Below, in pieces: positions 16,820 to 25,676 of a DNA stretch of 64,000 bases. Under the pieces are notes generated by a model. The model saw only the letters and a list, made by a program, of their open reading frames with translations, was not told where the DNA came from and searched no databases. Origin of the DNA: Massilia rhizosphaerae (GTDB lineage: Bacteria; Pseudomonadota; Gammaproteobacteria; Burkholderiales; Burkholderiaceae_D); the NCBI RefSeq assembly GCF_016093545.1, contig NZ_JADKYX010000011.1:155615-219614 (forward strand). The letters run 5' to 3'. A program made the position numbers and the translations under genes. Each line of letters begins with the position of its first letter. The first letter of the stretch is position 1.

Positions 16820-17887
16820 ATGAGTACCGTACGCAAGGGCCAGGCGCCCGCGAAGCTGAACCGCGATGAGTTTCACCTCGTCTTTTCGCGCGACTTTTAC
16901 GATCCCGCCTACCAGGCCGTGGCGACGGAGCTGGCGGCCGTCGAGGAGGTCGCGTGGCAGGCCTACGCCGGTGCGCGCAAGGCGCCCGTCACCGTCAAGG
17001 CGGGCCCCGGCTTTGCCGATCCCGATTACGACCTGTCCGTCGAATGGAAAGCGACACGCGACCGCCTGCTGGCCGCCGAGGCTCGCCAGAAGGACCCGGC
17101 GACGCCGAGCCGCGTCCTGCTGATCAATGGCGCGGCCCGCAACGACGGCAGTTGCCCGGGCGAGGTCTCGAAGACGTGGCGCCTCGCCAAGCTGTGCGAA
17201 GAGGTCCTCGCGGCCGACGGGGTGGAGACGGACTTGCTCGACCTGTCGCGCGTCACCTCCGATTACGACCGCCACATCCACCCGTGCAAAGGCTGCGTGT
17301 CGACGGCGATGCCGCTGTGCCACTGGCCGTGCAGCTGCTATCCGAACCATTCCCTGAACCAGGAAAACGACTGGATGAACGAGATCTACGAGCGCTGGGT
17401 GCGGGCGCACGGGATCATCATCCTGACGCCCATCTACTGGTATCAGGCGCCGGCCGTGCTGAAACTCATGATCGACCGGCTCGTGTGCGCGGACGGCGGC
17501 AATCCCGACCCCACCTCCACGCACGGCAAGAAGGCGGACGAAGCGAAAGCGCTGGAGCGGGACTGGCCGTACCCCAAACACCTGGCCGGCCGGGTCTATG
17601 GCCTCGTCGTGCATGGCGACGTGGCCGGCATCGAGGCGACGCGGCGTTCGCTGGCCGACTGGCTCGACTGGATGGGCCTGATCGACGCGGGCCCCACGGC
17701 CCTGCTCGACCGCTACGTCGGTTATTACGAGTCGTATGCGGACAGCCACGCGGCGCTGGACCGGGACGCGGCCTTCCAGGACGAGGTGCGCAACGTGGCG
17801 CGGTCCGTGTCCGCGGCCGTCGCGGCCGTGCGTTCCGGCAAACTGCTGCGGCCGGACCGGACGCTGGCCAATCCCAGACCGAAATAG
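16820..17887 (+). CDS. Flavodoxin-fold NAD(P)H-dependent oxidoreductase
   Basis: A 355-residue protein. An N-terminal extension of ~95 residues precedes a flavodoxin-like FMN domain with VLLINGAARNDGSCPG (phosphate loop), IHPCKGCVSTA and IIILTPIYWYQAPAVLKLMIDRL. A Cys-rich stretch around residues 155-172 (CKGC, then PLCHWPCSCYPNHS) contains five cysteines and could hold a metal or redox disulfides. The family transfers electrons from NAD(P)H to small acceptors; the acceptor here is unknown. CAGGAAGG lies eight bases ahead of the ATG. The gene is followed by a terminator-like hairpin and then a GntR regulator. Confidence 0.82.
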   Translation: MSTVRKGQAPAKLNRDEFHLVFSRDFYDPAYQAVATELAAVEEVAWQAYAGARKAPVTVKAGPGFADPDYDLSVEWKATRDRLLAAEARQKDPATPSRVLLINGAARNDGSCPGEVSKTWRLAKLCEEVLAADGVETDLLDLSRVTSDYDRHIHPCKGCVSTAMPLCHWPCSCYPNHSLNQENDWMNEIYERWVRAHGIIILTPIYWYQAPAVLKLMIDRLVCADGGNPDPTSTHGKKADEAKALERDWPYPKHLAGRVYGLVVHGDVAGIEATRRSLADWLDWMGLIDAGPTALLDRYVGYYESYADSHAALDRDAAFQDEVRNVARSVSAAVAAVRSGKLLRPDRTLANPRPK

Positions 17888-17890
17888 CGC

Positions 17891-17912
17891 GGCCGGCAAG
17901 CGGTCTTTTTTT
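17891..17912 (+). terminator. Short hairpin plus T-run, probable terminator
   Basis: GGCCG (17891-17895) and CGGTC (17901-17905) form a five-pair stem with one G-U pair and a GCAAG loop, followed by seven T. The stem is short, so the terminator may be weak. Confidence 0.55.
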
Positions 17913-17951
17913 GGTATTATCCGGGCTTCCATCATTCCGACGCCCGCCGCA

Positions 17952-18692
17952 ATGTCCCACCTCGCGCAGTTGATGCACCAGATCTCCGCCACCAGCAACC
18001 TGCCGCTGTACCAGCAATTGCAGCGGGCCCTGCGCGACGCGATCGACCGCGGCGTCTACGGGCCGGCGGAAGCGCTGCCGGCCGAGCGCCAGCTGGCGGC
18101 CGAACTGGACATCTCGCGCATCACCGTGCGCAAGGCCATCGACGGCCTCGTCGAGGAAGGCCTGCTCGTGCGCCGCGCGGGATCGGGCAATTTCATCAAC
18201 ACGCGCTTCGAAAAGAATTTCGCCAAGCTGACGTCGTTCTCGGAAGACATGCGCTCGCGCGGCCGCACGCCGCGCAGCGTCTGGCTCAAGCGTTCGGAAG
18301 GATTGGTGACGCCGGACGAGGCGCTGCGGCTGGGGTTGTCGCCGGGCGCCGCCGTCTACCGCTTCAACCGCATCCGCTACGCCGACGACATGCCGATGTG
18401 CCTGGAATACGCGACGATCGCCGCCTCCGCCCTGCCCTCGCTGGACGCGGTGGACGTGTCGATGTACGAGGCGCTGGAAGCGAACGGCAAGCGCCCCGTG
18501 CGCGCCCTGCAGCGCCTGTCCGCGCTGCTGCTGAACGCCGAGCAGGCCAAGCTGCTGCAATCGAAGGAAGGCGATGCCGGGCTGTGCGTGGAACGGCTGG
18601 GCTTTCTGCCGGACGGACAGGCGGTGGAATTCTGCCGCTCCTACTTCCGCGGCGACATGTACGACTTCGTGGCCGAGCTGAGCGCCGGCTGA
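17952..18692 (+). CDS. GntR/HutC-family transcriptional regulator with UTRA domain
   Basis: A 246-residue regulator. The N-terminal winged helix-turn-helix is clear (PLYQQLQRALRDAI, LPAERQLAAELDISRITVRKAIDGL, LLVRRAGSGNFI, residues ~18-88). The C-terminal ~150 residues are a UTRA effector-binding domain (GAAVYRFNRIRYADDMPMCLEYATI, AVEFCRSYFRGDMYDFVAEL). UTRA regulators bind small ligands, often amino-sugar phosphates. With a GlcNAc operon 5 kb upstream and AATACC/GGTATT words near both, it could be the operon's NagR/NagQ-type repressor, but the genes are not adjacent. It would then be relieved by GlcN-6-P or GlcNAc-6-P. Confidence 0.88.
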   Translation: MSHLAQLMHQISATSNLPLYQQLQRALRDAIDRGVYGPAEALPAERQLAAELDISRITVRKAIDGLVEEGLLVRRAGSGNFINTRFEKNFAKLTSFSEDMRSRGRTPRSVWLKRSEGLVTPDEALRLGLSPGAAVYRFNRIRYADDMPMCLEYATIAASALPSLDAVDVSMYEALEANGKRPVRALQRLSALLLNAEQAKLLQSKEGDAGLCVERLGFLPDGQAVEFCRSYFRGDMYDFVAELSAG

Positions 18693-18714
18693 TCCAATCA
18701 ACAACGACAATGCC

Positions 18715-18972
18715 ATGACCAACCTGACCTACGAAGCCTACCTGGACGAAGTCACGACCCTGCTGACGGAGCTGTACGACCTCGACGACGCCACCGCCAT
18801 CAAGCTCGTCGTCGACGCGCAAGCCGCCGAGTATTTTTCGCCGCACGACGACCATCCGGCCATGCGCACGCTCACGCGCGCCCGCGAGGACGCCGTGGCG
18901 TTGTACAAGGCGCGGCAGGCGCGCGTCGACACCCAGGCAAGGCAGCAACGCGCCGCGCGCAAGAAACGGTAA
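18715..18972 (+). CDS. Small uncharacterised acidic/basic protein
   Basis: An 85-residue protein, 22 bases after the regulator gene. The N-terminal half is acidic and helical (EAYLDEVTTLLTELYDLDDATAIKLVVDAQ), followed by EYFSPHDDHP and a very basic tail (QARQQRAARKKR). No family recognised. The even spacing and same direction suggest co-transcription with the GntR regulator. Confidence 0.65.
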   Translation: MTNLTYEAYLDEVTTLLTELYDLDDATAIKLVVDAQAAEYFSPHDDHPAMRTLTRAREDAVALYKARQARVDTQARQQRAARKKR

Positions 18973-18990
18973 CCCCGTAGGGTCGGCGCA

Positions 18991-19785
18991 TCAAATGGCA
19001 GTCAACCCGCCATCGATGGCCAACTGGTGACCGGTGACGAACGACGCCTGCTCCGAGCACAGCCACAACGCCGCGTTGGCGACCTCGGACGCATCGGCGA
19101 TACGCCCCATCGGATGTGCCGATTTCAGCTTCTTGTCGCGTCCCGGCTCGCGGTCGAGCATGCGGGCCAGCATCGGCGTCTTGACGGCGCCCGGGCAGAT
19201 GCTGTTGATGCGGATGCCGTCCTTGGCGTATTCCACGGCCGCGCTCTTCGTCAGGCCGACGACGGCGTGCTTGGACGCCGAGTAGATGGCGCGGTTGGGC
19301 GCCGCCACGAGGCCGCCCGCGTCCGCGATGTTGACGATCACGCCGCCGCCCTCCTGCTTGAGCATCTGGCGCAGCTGGCTCTTCATGCACAGCCAGACGC
19401 CCTTGACGTTGACGCCCATGATGCGGTCGAACTGGTCGTCCTCGCCCTCGGCCAGCGGCAGGAATTCTTCCTCGATGGCGGCGCCGTTGACGGCGCAATC
19501 GATGCGGCCGTAATGGCCTACCGCCTTGTCGACCAGCGCGTCGACGTCCGCCGCGGCCATTACATTTGCTTTAACGAACAGCGCCTTGCCGCCCGCTTCG
19601 ACGATCAAGGCTGCGGTCATGTGGCCACCGTCGACCGACGTGTCGGCAATGACGACGCAGGCGCCCGCGCGCCCGAATGCCAGCGCGGTCGCACGGCCGA
19701 TGCCGCTGGCGCCTCCGGTTACCAGCACAACCTTGCCTGCATACGAAATGCCGCTCGGTGTCTGCTTGGTCATGCCTTTCATCAT
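18991..19785 (-). CDS. Short-chain dehydrogenase/reductase
   Basis: A 264-residue classical SDR. Visible are the cofactor loop VTGGASGIGRATAL (TGxxxGIG, residues ~23-30), the NAG-like segment CAVNGAAI, and the catalytic Tyr/Lys in AIYSASKHAV, preceded by a position where Ser is usual but IADAGG is seen. The C-terminus LWLCSEQASFVTGHQLAIDGG is typical. The missing Ser in the usual spot is odd and may lower activity or shift the catalytic alignment. The first ATG (19785) has AAGGA five bases upstream; later ATGs at codons 2 and 5 are alternatives. Substrate unknown. Confidence 0.88.
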   Translation of the reverse strand: MMKGMTKQTPSGISYAGKVVLVTGGASGIGRATALAFGRAGACVVIADTSVDGGHMTAALIVEAGGKALFVKANVMAAADVDALVDKAVGHYGRIDCAVNGAAIEEEFLPLAEGEDDQFDRIMGVNVKGVWLCMKSQLRQMLKQEGGGVIVNIADAGGLVAAPNRAIYSASKHAVVGLTKSAAVEYAKDGIRINSICPGAVKTPMLARMLDREPGRDKKLKSAHPMGRIADASEVANAALWLCSEQASFVTGHQLAIDGGLTAI

Positions 19786-19922
19786 GCTTCCTTTTCAATA
19801 GCTTGACGCAATCTTTGCTTCTCACAAGCAATACTGCGCTAAGGCAACATGATAGCGCCCATCCGGGCATTGACCAAGTTTCTCGACACTTCGGCCGGAC
19901 GATGAACGGCCGAGTGTTGCAT

Positions 19923-22652
19923 TCAGGGTGCAGGTTTCGCTTTCGCCTTGTCGCCTGCCATGACCACGGACATCTTTGCAGGGTCGATCGCCTTGCGGAA
20001 TGCCGCGTTCAGCTGCGGCAACGTGACGGCCATCAGGCGCTTTTCGAACTCGGCCGACCATGCGAACGTGCGTCCCCGGTACAGATACGACGTCCAGCCG
20101 GTCGCCAGCGCGCCGTCGTCGGACCGATTCTGGACGCGCTCTTGCATCAGACCCGACTTGGCACCGGCGAGTTCCGCCGCCGTAAAGCCATCCTTGAGCG
20201 CGCGCACGAGTTCTTCGCGCACGGCCGCGTCGACCTTGGCCAGGTTCTGCGGCGCGGCGATGGCGTTGATCGCGAACATGCCGGCACGGTCGAGATCGCC
20301 GGCCACGAGGTTCGAGCCGACGCCATACGACAGGCCGTCGTGCTGGCGGATCCGATCCATCAGGCGCGACCGCAGGCCGCCGCCGCCGAAGATGTAATCG
20401 GCCAGCATGAGGGCCGGATAGTCCGGATCGTCGACGTTCAGGTCGACGTTGACGCGTGCGGTGTAAAAGCCGTTGGCCTTGTCGGGCGTGTTGAGGAATT
20501 CGTGGATGGGCGCGATGTCGCCATTCTTGCGCAGCACGGGCGCCACGTGCATCGGCGCTTTCCAATGGCCGAACAATTGGTCGACGAGCGGCGCGATCGC
20601 CTGGGCGTCGAAATCGCCGACGATGGCCATCTCCGCCGGCACCGTGCCGTAGTAATCGCGGTGGAAGGCCTTGACCTGGTCCAGGGTGGCGCTCTTAATG
20701 TCGGCAATATCTTCCTCGAGCGTCGTTTCGTGACGGATATCACCCTTGGGATAGATATCAAAATGCTCATTCAACGCGCGCGACGCGATGCTCGTCGGTT
20801 CGCTGCGGCTCGCCTCCAGGCCGACGATGGATTGCTGGCGCAACTGCTCGAATTCGTTGGCCGGGAAGCTGGCCTCGCGCAGCACGTGGGCCACGAGCTT
20901 CAGCGCTTCCGGCAGGTTTTCGCGCGTCGTCTGGAAATGCGTGAGGCTGCCGGAAATCTTGAGCTTGTCGAAGGCGTCGGCCAGTTGCACGCGGTCGTAT
21001 TTCGTCGTGCCGCGCATCAGCATCGCCGACGTCAGGCCGGGCAACGCGCCTTTCCCGAACAGGTTCTGTTCGTCGCCGATGTGCTGGCGCAGGTCGACGG
21101 TGACGGTCTGGCCGCGGTTCTTCTTGGGCAGCAGGGCCAGTTTCACGCCGCCGGCCGTCGTCACGGTCGTGCGCTTCAGGATGTTGGCCTGGCTCGGGTC
21201 GAAATCCTCCGCGCTCAACGTGGACGCCTGCGGCTTGAAATCCTTGAGCAGGGTTTGCACGCTGGGCGCCGGCGGGATCACGGCGCGCTGCGGGTGGTCG
21301 TCCGGGATGAATTCGCCGGTGACGCGGTTGTCGCGCTTGAAATAGCGGCCCGCCGCCGCGGCCACCTGGGCCGACGTGATCTTGCCGACGCGGTCGCGGC
21401 CGACGAAGAACAGGCGCCAGTCGCCCAGCGCGATGACGTCGGACAGCGCCACGCCCACCCGCTGCGGATCGTTCAGGCTGCGCTCGAATTCGTTCAGGAA
21501 GCTGCGTTTCGTGCGTTCCATTTCCTCCGGCGTCGGCGGGTTCTTGGCGAAGTCTTCCACCGCCTGGGTGAGCGCGGCGCGCACGGGTTCGAGCGGCGCG
21601 TCCTTCTTGACGACGGCGCCGAAGTACTGCAGCCCGGGCGCATACCCCGTCTGGCCGTAGGCAAACACCTGGCTCGCCTTGCCCGTCTCCACCAGGAGTT
21701 TATGCAAGCGGCCCGTCGGCGAATCGCCGAGGATGGACGAGGCGAAGCTCAGCGCGTCGCTGTCGTCGTGCAGGCCGGACGGCACCTTGTAGCCGAGCGC
21801 GACGATCTGCACGTCGCCCTGGCGCCGCACGGTGAACGTGCGGTCGCCGTCCTGCGTGGGTTCGACGGTCCAGAATTCCGGCAGCGTACGCTTGGGCTTC
21901 GGAATGGCGCCGAACAAGCGGTTAATCGACAGCAAGGTCTTGGCGGGATCGAACTTGCCCGCCACGAGCAGCACGGCATTATCCGGCTGGTAATACGTGT
22001 GATAAAAATTCTGCAGGTTCGCGATCTTGACGTTCTCGATGTCGCTCTTGTTGCCGATCGTCGCACGGCCATACGCATGCCAATCGTAGGCCACGCTCTG
22101 CATGCGCTTCATCAACACGGCGCCCGGCGAATTCTCGCCGTTCTCGTACTCGTTGCGCACGACCGTCATCTCGGAATCGAGATCCTTCTTGGCGATGTTG
22201 GAATGCGTCATGCGGTCCGCTTCCATGCCCAGCGCCCAGTTCAGGTTGTCATCGGACGCCTGGAACACCTCGTAGTAATTGGTGCGGTCGAGCGACGTCG
22301 TGCCGTTGAACTGCATGCCGCGGTCCTGGAACTGGCGCGTGATGTCCGGGTGCTTGGGGCTGCCCTTGAACATCATGTGCTCCAGCAGGTGGGCCATGCC
22401 CGTCTCGCCATAGTTCTCGTGGCGCGAGCCGACGAGGTACGTCACGTTGACGGTGATGGTGGGCCGCGAGGAATCGGGGAACAGCAGGACTTTCAGGCCG
22501 TTCGGCAGGCGGTATTCCGTGATGCCCTCGACCGCCGGGCCCTGCACGACGCCCTTGGGCAGGTCGAATGCCCAGGCGCCTTGCGCGATGAAGGAAAGGC
22601 CGCCAACGACGGCAAAGGCGGCCAGGCCGCGCTGGAAAAACGTCAAGCTCAT
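19923..22652 (-). CDS. M16-family zinc metallopeptidase (pitrilysin-like)
   Basis: A 909-residue exported protease with a signal peptide (residues ~1-28, ending AQGAWA). The active first M16 domain holds the inverted zinc motif HLLEH at residues 88-92 and, about 75 residues later, VRNEYENGENSPG carrying the third zinc ligand. A second, inactive M16 domain follows in the C-terminal half (RGTTKYDRVQLADAFDKLKI; YIFGGGGLRSRLMDRIRQHDGLSYGVGS). The fused two-domain form is common in proteobacteria, where it probably degrades peptides in the periplasm. It is monocistronic; the gap to the SDR gene (19786-19922) shows no gene. Confidence 0.93.
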   Translation of the reverse strand: MSLTFFQRGLAAFAVVGGLSFIAQGAWAFDLPKGVVQGPAVEGITEYRLPNGLKVLLFPDSSRPTITVNVTYLVGSRHENYGETGMAHLLEHMMFKGSPKHPDITRQFQDRGMQFNGTTSLDRTNYYEVFQASDDNLNWALGMEADRMTHSNIAKKDLDSEMTVVRNEYENGENSPGAVLMKRMQSVAYDWHAYGRATIGNKSDIENVKIANLQNFYHTYYQPDNAVLLVAGKFDPAKTLLSINRLFGAIPKPKRTLPEFWTVEPTQDGDRTFTVRRQGDVQIVALGYKVPSGLHDDSDALSFASSILGDSPTGRLHKLLVETGKASQVFAYGQTGYAPGLQYFGAVVKKDAPLEPVRAALTQAVEDFAKNPPTPEEMERTKRSFLNEFERSLNDPQRVGVALSDVIALGDWRLFFVGRDRVGKITSAQVAAAAGRYFKRDNRVTGEFIPDDHPQRAVIPPAPSVQTLLKDFKPQASTLSAEDFDPSQANILKRTTVTTAGGVKLALLPKKNRGQTVTVDLRQHIGDEQNLFGKGALPGLTSAMLMRGTTKYDRVQLADAFDKLKISGSLTHFQTTRENLPEALKLVAHVLREASFPANEFEQLRQQSIVGLEASRSEPTSIASRALNEHFDIYPKGDIRHETTLEEDIADIKSATLDQVKAFHRDYYGTVPAEMAIVGDFDAQAIAPLVDQLFGHWKAPMHVAPVLRKNGDIAPIHEFLNTPDKANGFYTARVNVDLNVDDPDYPALMLADYIFGGGGLRSRLMDRIRQHDGLSYGVGSNLVAGDLDRAGMFAINAIAAPQNLAKVDAAVREELVRALKDGFTAAELAGAKSGLMQERVQNRSDDGALATGWTSYLYRGRTFAWSAEFEKRLMAVTLPQLNAAFRKAIDPAKMSVVMAGDKAKAKPAP

Positions 22653-22721
22653 AAGTCTCCGTCTGTCAGAACCATTGTCCGTGGGACATGGTAACAGACG
22701 GGAACTTAGGCCAGGCTTACC

Positions 22722-23171
22722 TCACTGACGCACGCGCCGTTCGTGCTGTTGCTGGTAGGGGCTGATGCGCGCCAGGTCTTCCATTTCCTCGGCCAGGAAG
22801 CCGAGCAGATCGTCCGCGCTGACGATGCCGACGAGCCGCCCGCCGTCGCCCACGACGGGCACCCGGCGGATGCCGCGCAGGCGCATGCGTTCGATGGTGA
22901 CGGTGACGTCGTCGTGCTCGTCGGCCGTGAGCAAGTCGTCCGTCATGATGTCGCCCACCTGCAATCCGGTCGGATCGAGGCCGAGGGCGACGACGGATAC
23001 GACAATGTCGCGGTCGGTGACGATGCCGGCGGGAACGGGCACGGTGTCCGCCGCGTCGACGACGACGATGTCGCCCACGTGATGTTTGCGCATGAGAAAA
23101 GCCGCACCCTGCACGCTCTCGTCGCGCGCGCAGTAGACGGTGTCGACCGTACAGAGTTTTCCGACTTCCAT
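22722..23171 (-). CDS. Tandem CBS-domain protein
   Basis: A 149-residue protein made of two CBS domains: KLCTVDTVYCARDESVQGAAF with GDIVVVDAADTVPVPAGIVTDRDIV, and VGDIMTDDLLTADEHDDVTVT with RRVPVVGDGGRLVGIVSADDLL. Such stand-alone pairs usually bind adenine nucleotides and regulate other proteins. The ATG at 23171 was chosen because GGAGGTGG lies directly ahead; an ATG five codons earlier would itself overlap that ribosome-binding site. The partner is not evident. Confidence 0.9.
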   Translation of the reverse strand: MEVGKLCTVDTVYCARDESVQGAAFLMRKHHVGDIVVVDAADTVPVPAGIVTDRDIVVSVVALGLDPTGLQVGDIMTDDLLTADEHDDVTVTIERMRLRGIRRVPVVGDGGRLVGIVSADDLLGFLAEEMEDLARISPYQQQHERRVRQ

Positions 23172-23282
23172 GGCCACCTCCATCATTCGGCGCTGGTGCT
23201 ACCAATGAAGCATAGGCACAGGCCAGTGACAATGCAATCCCGCGTTCGAGGCGACTTGAAGCCGAACCAGCGGCGCAACCGC

Positions 23283-25004
23283 TCAGCCCCCGGTGAAACG
23301 GTTGAGTACCACCTTGTACAGGTCGTAATCGGAATGATAGCCCACCCCCGGCGGGCCGGACGTCACCGGAGGCCGCTGTTCCGTCTCGCCGCGGGGCAGG
23401 CGCTTGGTCCGGTCATGGGCGCCCAGCCCCAGCTTGAGCCACACCAGGCCGGGCGACTTGAAGCCCAGCCCTTTCATGCGCTCCATCAGGCTCTTGCGGG
23501 GCCGCTCCGCATAGTCGAGCGTAACGGCGATGCCGCGCGGCCTCGCATAGTCGTAGCCGAGCTTTCCGCCCTTGATGGCGTGACGCGCCTGGGTCCGATT
23601 CGGCAATTGCGGATCGAACAGCACGAGCGGCGCGGGATCATGCAGTTTCACGCGACTCTCGATCGCCGCGGCAAACAGTTGCGCGCTCGCGCCGCCCATC
23701 GACCCTCCGGCGATGTACTGGAACTTCACGTTGCGCCCCTTGGCGTGGGCGTCCTCGATCGCTTGCGCGACCAGCACGGCCGCCTCGTGGTTCGCCTTGA
23801 ACACCGCGCCCACCGACTGGCCGATGCTGCTGAAGGCCTGCTTGACGTCCCGCATGTTCTGCATGCCGTCGAACATCACGCGGACCTCGGTCCGCGGATT
23901 GCCACGCGAGTCCCACACGATCTCCTCATCCCATACCATGTGCGCGACGTGGGCGGCACGCACCAGCTTTTCCCTGTCGCCCGCGGGCAGGAGGGCGAGC
24001 AGGTGCGACGTACGCAGTGTGGCCGCGATGGTGTGCTCGTGAGTCAATTTGATACTCGCGGGCCGTTGCGCCATCTGCATTTGTTCGTGAAGATGAGCCG
24101 TGAACACGTCGGCGCTGCCGCCCTGCGCGCGTTGACACGCCACATACTCGATCCGATACTGCCTGTCATCGGTACGTATCGATGGGAGCAGCGCTTCGGC
24201 AAAGCGCATCGCAAGCTGCCGCACGGCATGGTGGTCGGCCGAATCCGGCTCGGAGGCGAGCGGCGCGCCAAATGCATCGAACTCGTTTTTTAGGTGCACC
24301 TGCAGCAGGTTCACCGTCTTCCCGTCGCGGCCGGTGACCTGGCGTTCGCTGACAAAACAATTGACCTCCCTTGCCGCCCGCACCAGTCCGGCCAATACGT
24401 CCGGCGGCACGCCCCGTCCGAAAGGCATCCGTTCGATCGCGGCGCTGTCCGGCTCTGGCGGCAGGTGGTACAGCGGCGCGCGCAGCAGGCGGCCCACGGC
24501 ACTCAACTGCGCTTGTCGCGCGCGGCCCGGTGCGGCGGGCCCCAGTCCAAGCGCCTCGGTGATGTGCGAGACCTGCTGGTCGTCCAGGCAAACAATCGAC
24601 GTCAACATGTTCGACATGCAATCGATTTTCGGCCCCGACGCCAATTTGCCGAACGCCGTCGGGCGCGCGGGCGCGCCTGCCGGCAATGGAGGGGTATCGG
24701 CCCCGTCCGCCGTCGCGCCGGGCGCGGCAAACGGCGCGTGCCGGGCACTGAACTGTTCGAGCCGCCGCACCGGTGCGCGGACGGCCGTGGTCGGCGGGCG
24801 CGTTCCGGGGCGCCCGCCCAATACCGGCGAGATCGATTCCAGCGTGCGGGCGGGCCAGCGGCTGGTCTCGGCCGGCGTCCGGGACGCGGTATCGGCAACC
24901 GGGCGGTCGCCGATCGGTGGCGCAGTGAATGCGTTTGTTTTCAAAGGAGTGTTCTCGGACAGGCGCACAGCCGTGCGGTCGGCTTGGCATCCGCCATTGA
25001 ACAT
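23283..25004 (-). CDS. Uncharacterised protein with lipase-like GGSMGG motif; effector-like
   Basis: A 573-residue protein that I do not recognise. Residues 1-~125 are Pro/Arg/Ala/Thr-rich and look disordered. The remainder looks folded, with a central VNLLQVHLKNEFDAFG segment and, near the C-terminus, FQYIAGGSMGGASAQLF. In that motif Ser435 sits in a GxSxG-like nucleophile elbow; VLFDPQLPNR (Asp ~464) and a late histidine (~530 or ~557) could complete a triad. A disordered N-terminus followed by a lipase-like catalytic core is reminiscent of secreted effectors of plant- or host-associated bacteria, but no secretion genes are adjacent. The ATG at 25004 lacks a clear ribosome-binding site, so the start is uncertain. 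The gap 25005-25196 contains no evident gene. Confidence 0.6.
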   Translation of the reverse strand: MFNGGCQADRTAVRLSENTPLKTNAFTAPPIGDRPVADTASRTPAETSRWPARTLESISPVLGGRPGTRPPTTAVRAPVRRLEQFSARHAPFAAPGATADGADTPPLPAGAPARPTAFGKLASGPKIDCMSNMLTSIVCLDDQQVSHITEALGLGPAAPGRARQAQLSAVGRLLRAPLYHLPPEPDSAAIERMPFGRGVPPDVLAGLVRAAREVNCFVSERQVTGRDGKTVNLLQVHLKNEFDAFGAPLASEPDSADHHAVRQLAMRFAEALLPSIRTDDRQYRIEYVACQRAQGGSADVFTAHLHEQMQMAQRPASIKLTHEHTIAATLRTSHLLALLPAGDREKLVRAAHVAHMVWDEEIVWDSRGNPRTEVRVMFDGMQNMRDVKQAFSSIGQSVGAVFKANHEAAVLVAQAIEDAHAKGRNVKFQYIAGGSMGGASAQLFAAAIESRVKLHDPAPLVLFDPQLPNRTQARHAIKGGKLGYDYARPRGIAVTLDYAERPRKSLMERMKGLGFKSPGLVWLKLGLGAHDRTKRLPRGETEQRPPVTSGPPGVGYHSDYDLYKVVLNRFTGG

Positions 25005-25196
25005 TCTTTTTTTGAACAGCCTGGCGCCCGCTGCGAAGTAAGGTGCCGAAGAACGATCAGTGAACCCGCTGAACCGGCGCGGCCGGTGCGCGATGCATGG
25101 CGCGCGCGGACAAGATCGTCTCGACTGCGGTCGCGCGCGTTGCCGGCCGCTGGTATGCCAGCATTACCGTCGACACGTCCGGTGTTTGGAAAACGG

Positions 25197-25538
25197 TCAG
25201 GTCTTCTTCTCTTCCGCCGGTGGGACGAAGCACGCCTCGACGACTTGCAGGTCGTTATCTTTGGCGAAATTGCACACGAAGTGGTAGGCGAGCGGTTCGA
25301 TGCTCTTGAGGGCATTGTTCACGACGACCGCCTTGACGCCGTTCACGACCGTCGGGTGCACATAGGGCGAGAACTTGAGGTGGGCATTCGGGCCGCCGCT
25401 GCCCGCCGGCCGGAAGCACGACATGACGCCGCAGAGACGTTCGGCCCAGTCACTCGGGCGGAATTGTCTGCCCTTACTTGTCACGCCGAGAATGAAGAAT
25501 TCGTCGGCGCCTTTCCCGGTTTGCGGTGAGTCGGCCAT
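25197..25538 (-). CDS. DUF3579 family protein
   Basis: A 113-residue cytoplasmic protein. The N-terminal FFILGVTSKGRQFRPSDWAERLCGVMS is the hallmark of DUF3579, a betaproteobacterial family of unknown function. The C-terminal half (VNNALKSIEPLAYHFVCNFAKDNDLQVVEACF) also fits. No good ribosome-binding site is visible ahead of the ATG. It is not obviously in an operon with its neighbours. Confidence 0.88.
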   Translation of the reverse strand: MADSPQTGKGADEFFILGVTSKGRQFRPSDWAERLCGVMSCFRPAGSGGPNAHLKFSPYVHPTVVNGVKAVVVNNALKSIEPLAYHFVCNFAKDNDLQVVEACFVPPAEEKKT

Positions 25539-25676
25539 AGTGCGGCTTATGAAACAAAGGCGTGGATGAGAACAACCCGACTATTATATCTTATAGAAGA
25601 CCTGCGGACGAGCCCCGCGTGCCGGCCGGCGCGAACCGGCACGACGCGCGTCTCGAATCTTCTGCTTCCGTCGGGT

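Noticed and set aside
19677..22694. A 1005-codon plus-strand frame opposite the M16 protease gene
   Set aside because: It is a shadow of the minus-strand protease, whose signal peptide and HLLEH motif are clear. The translation shows no domain.
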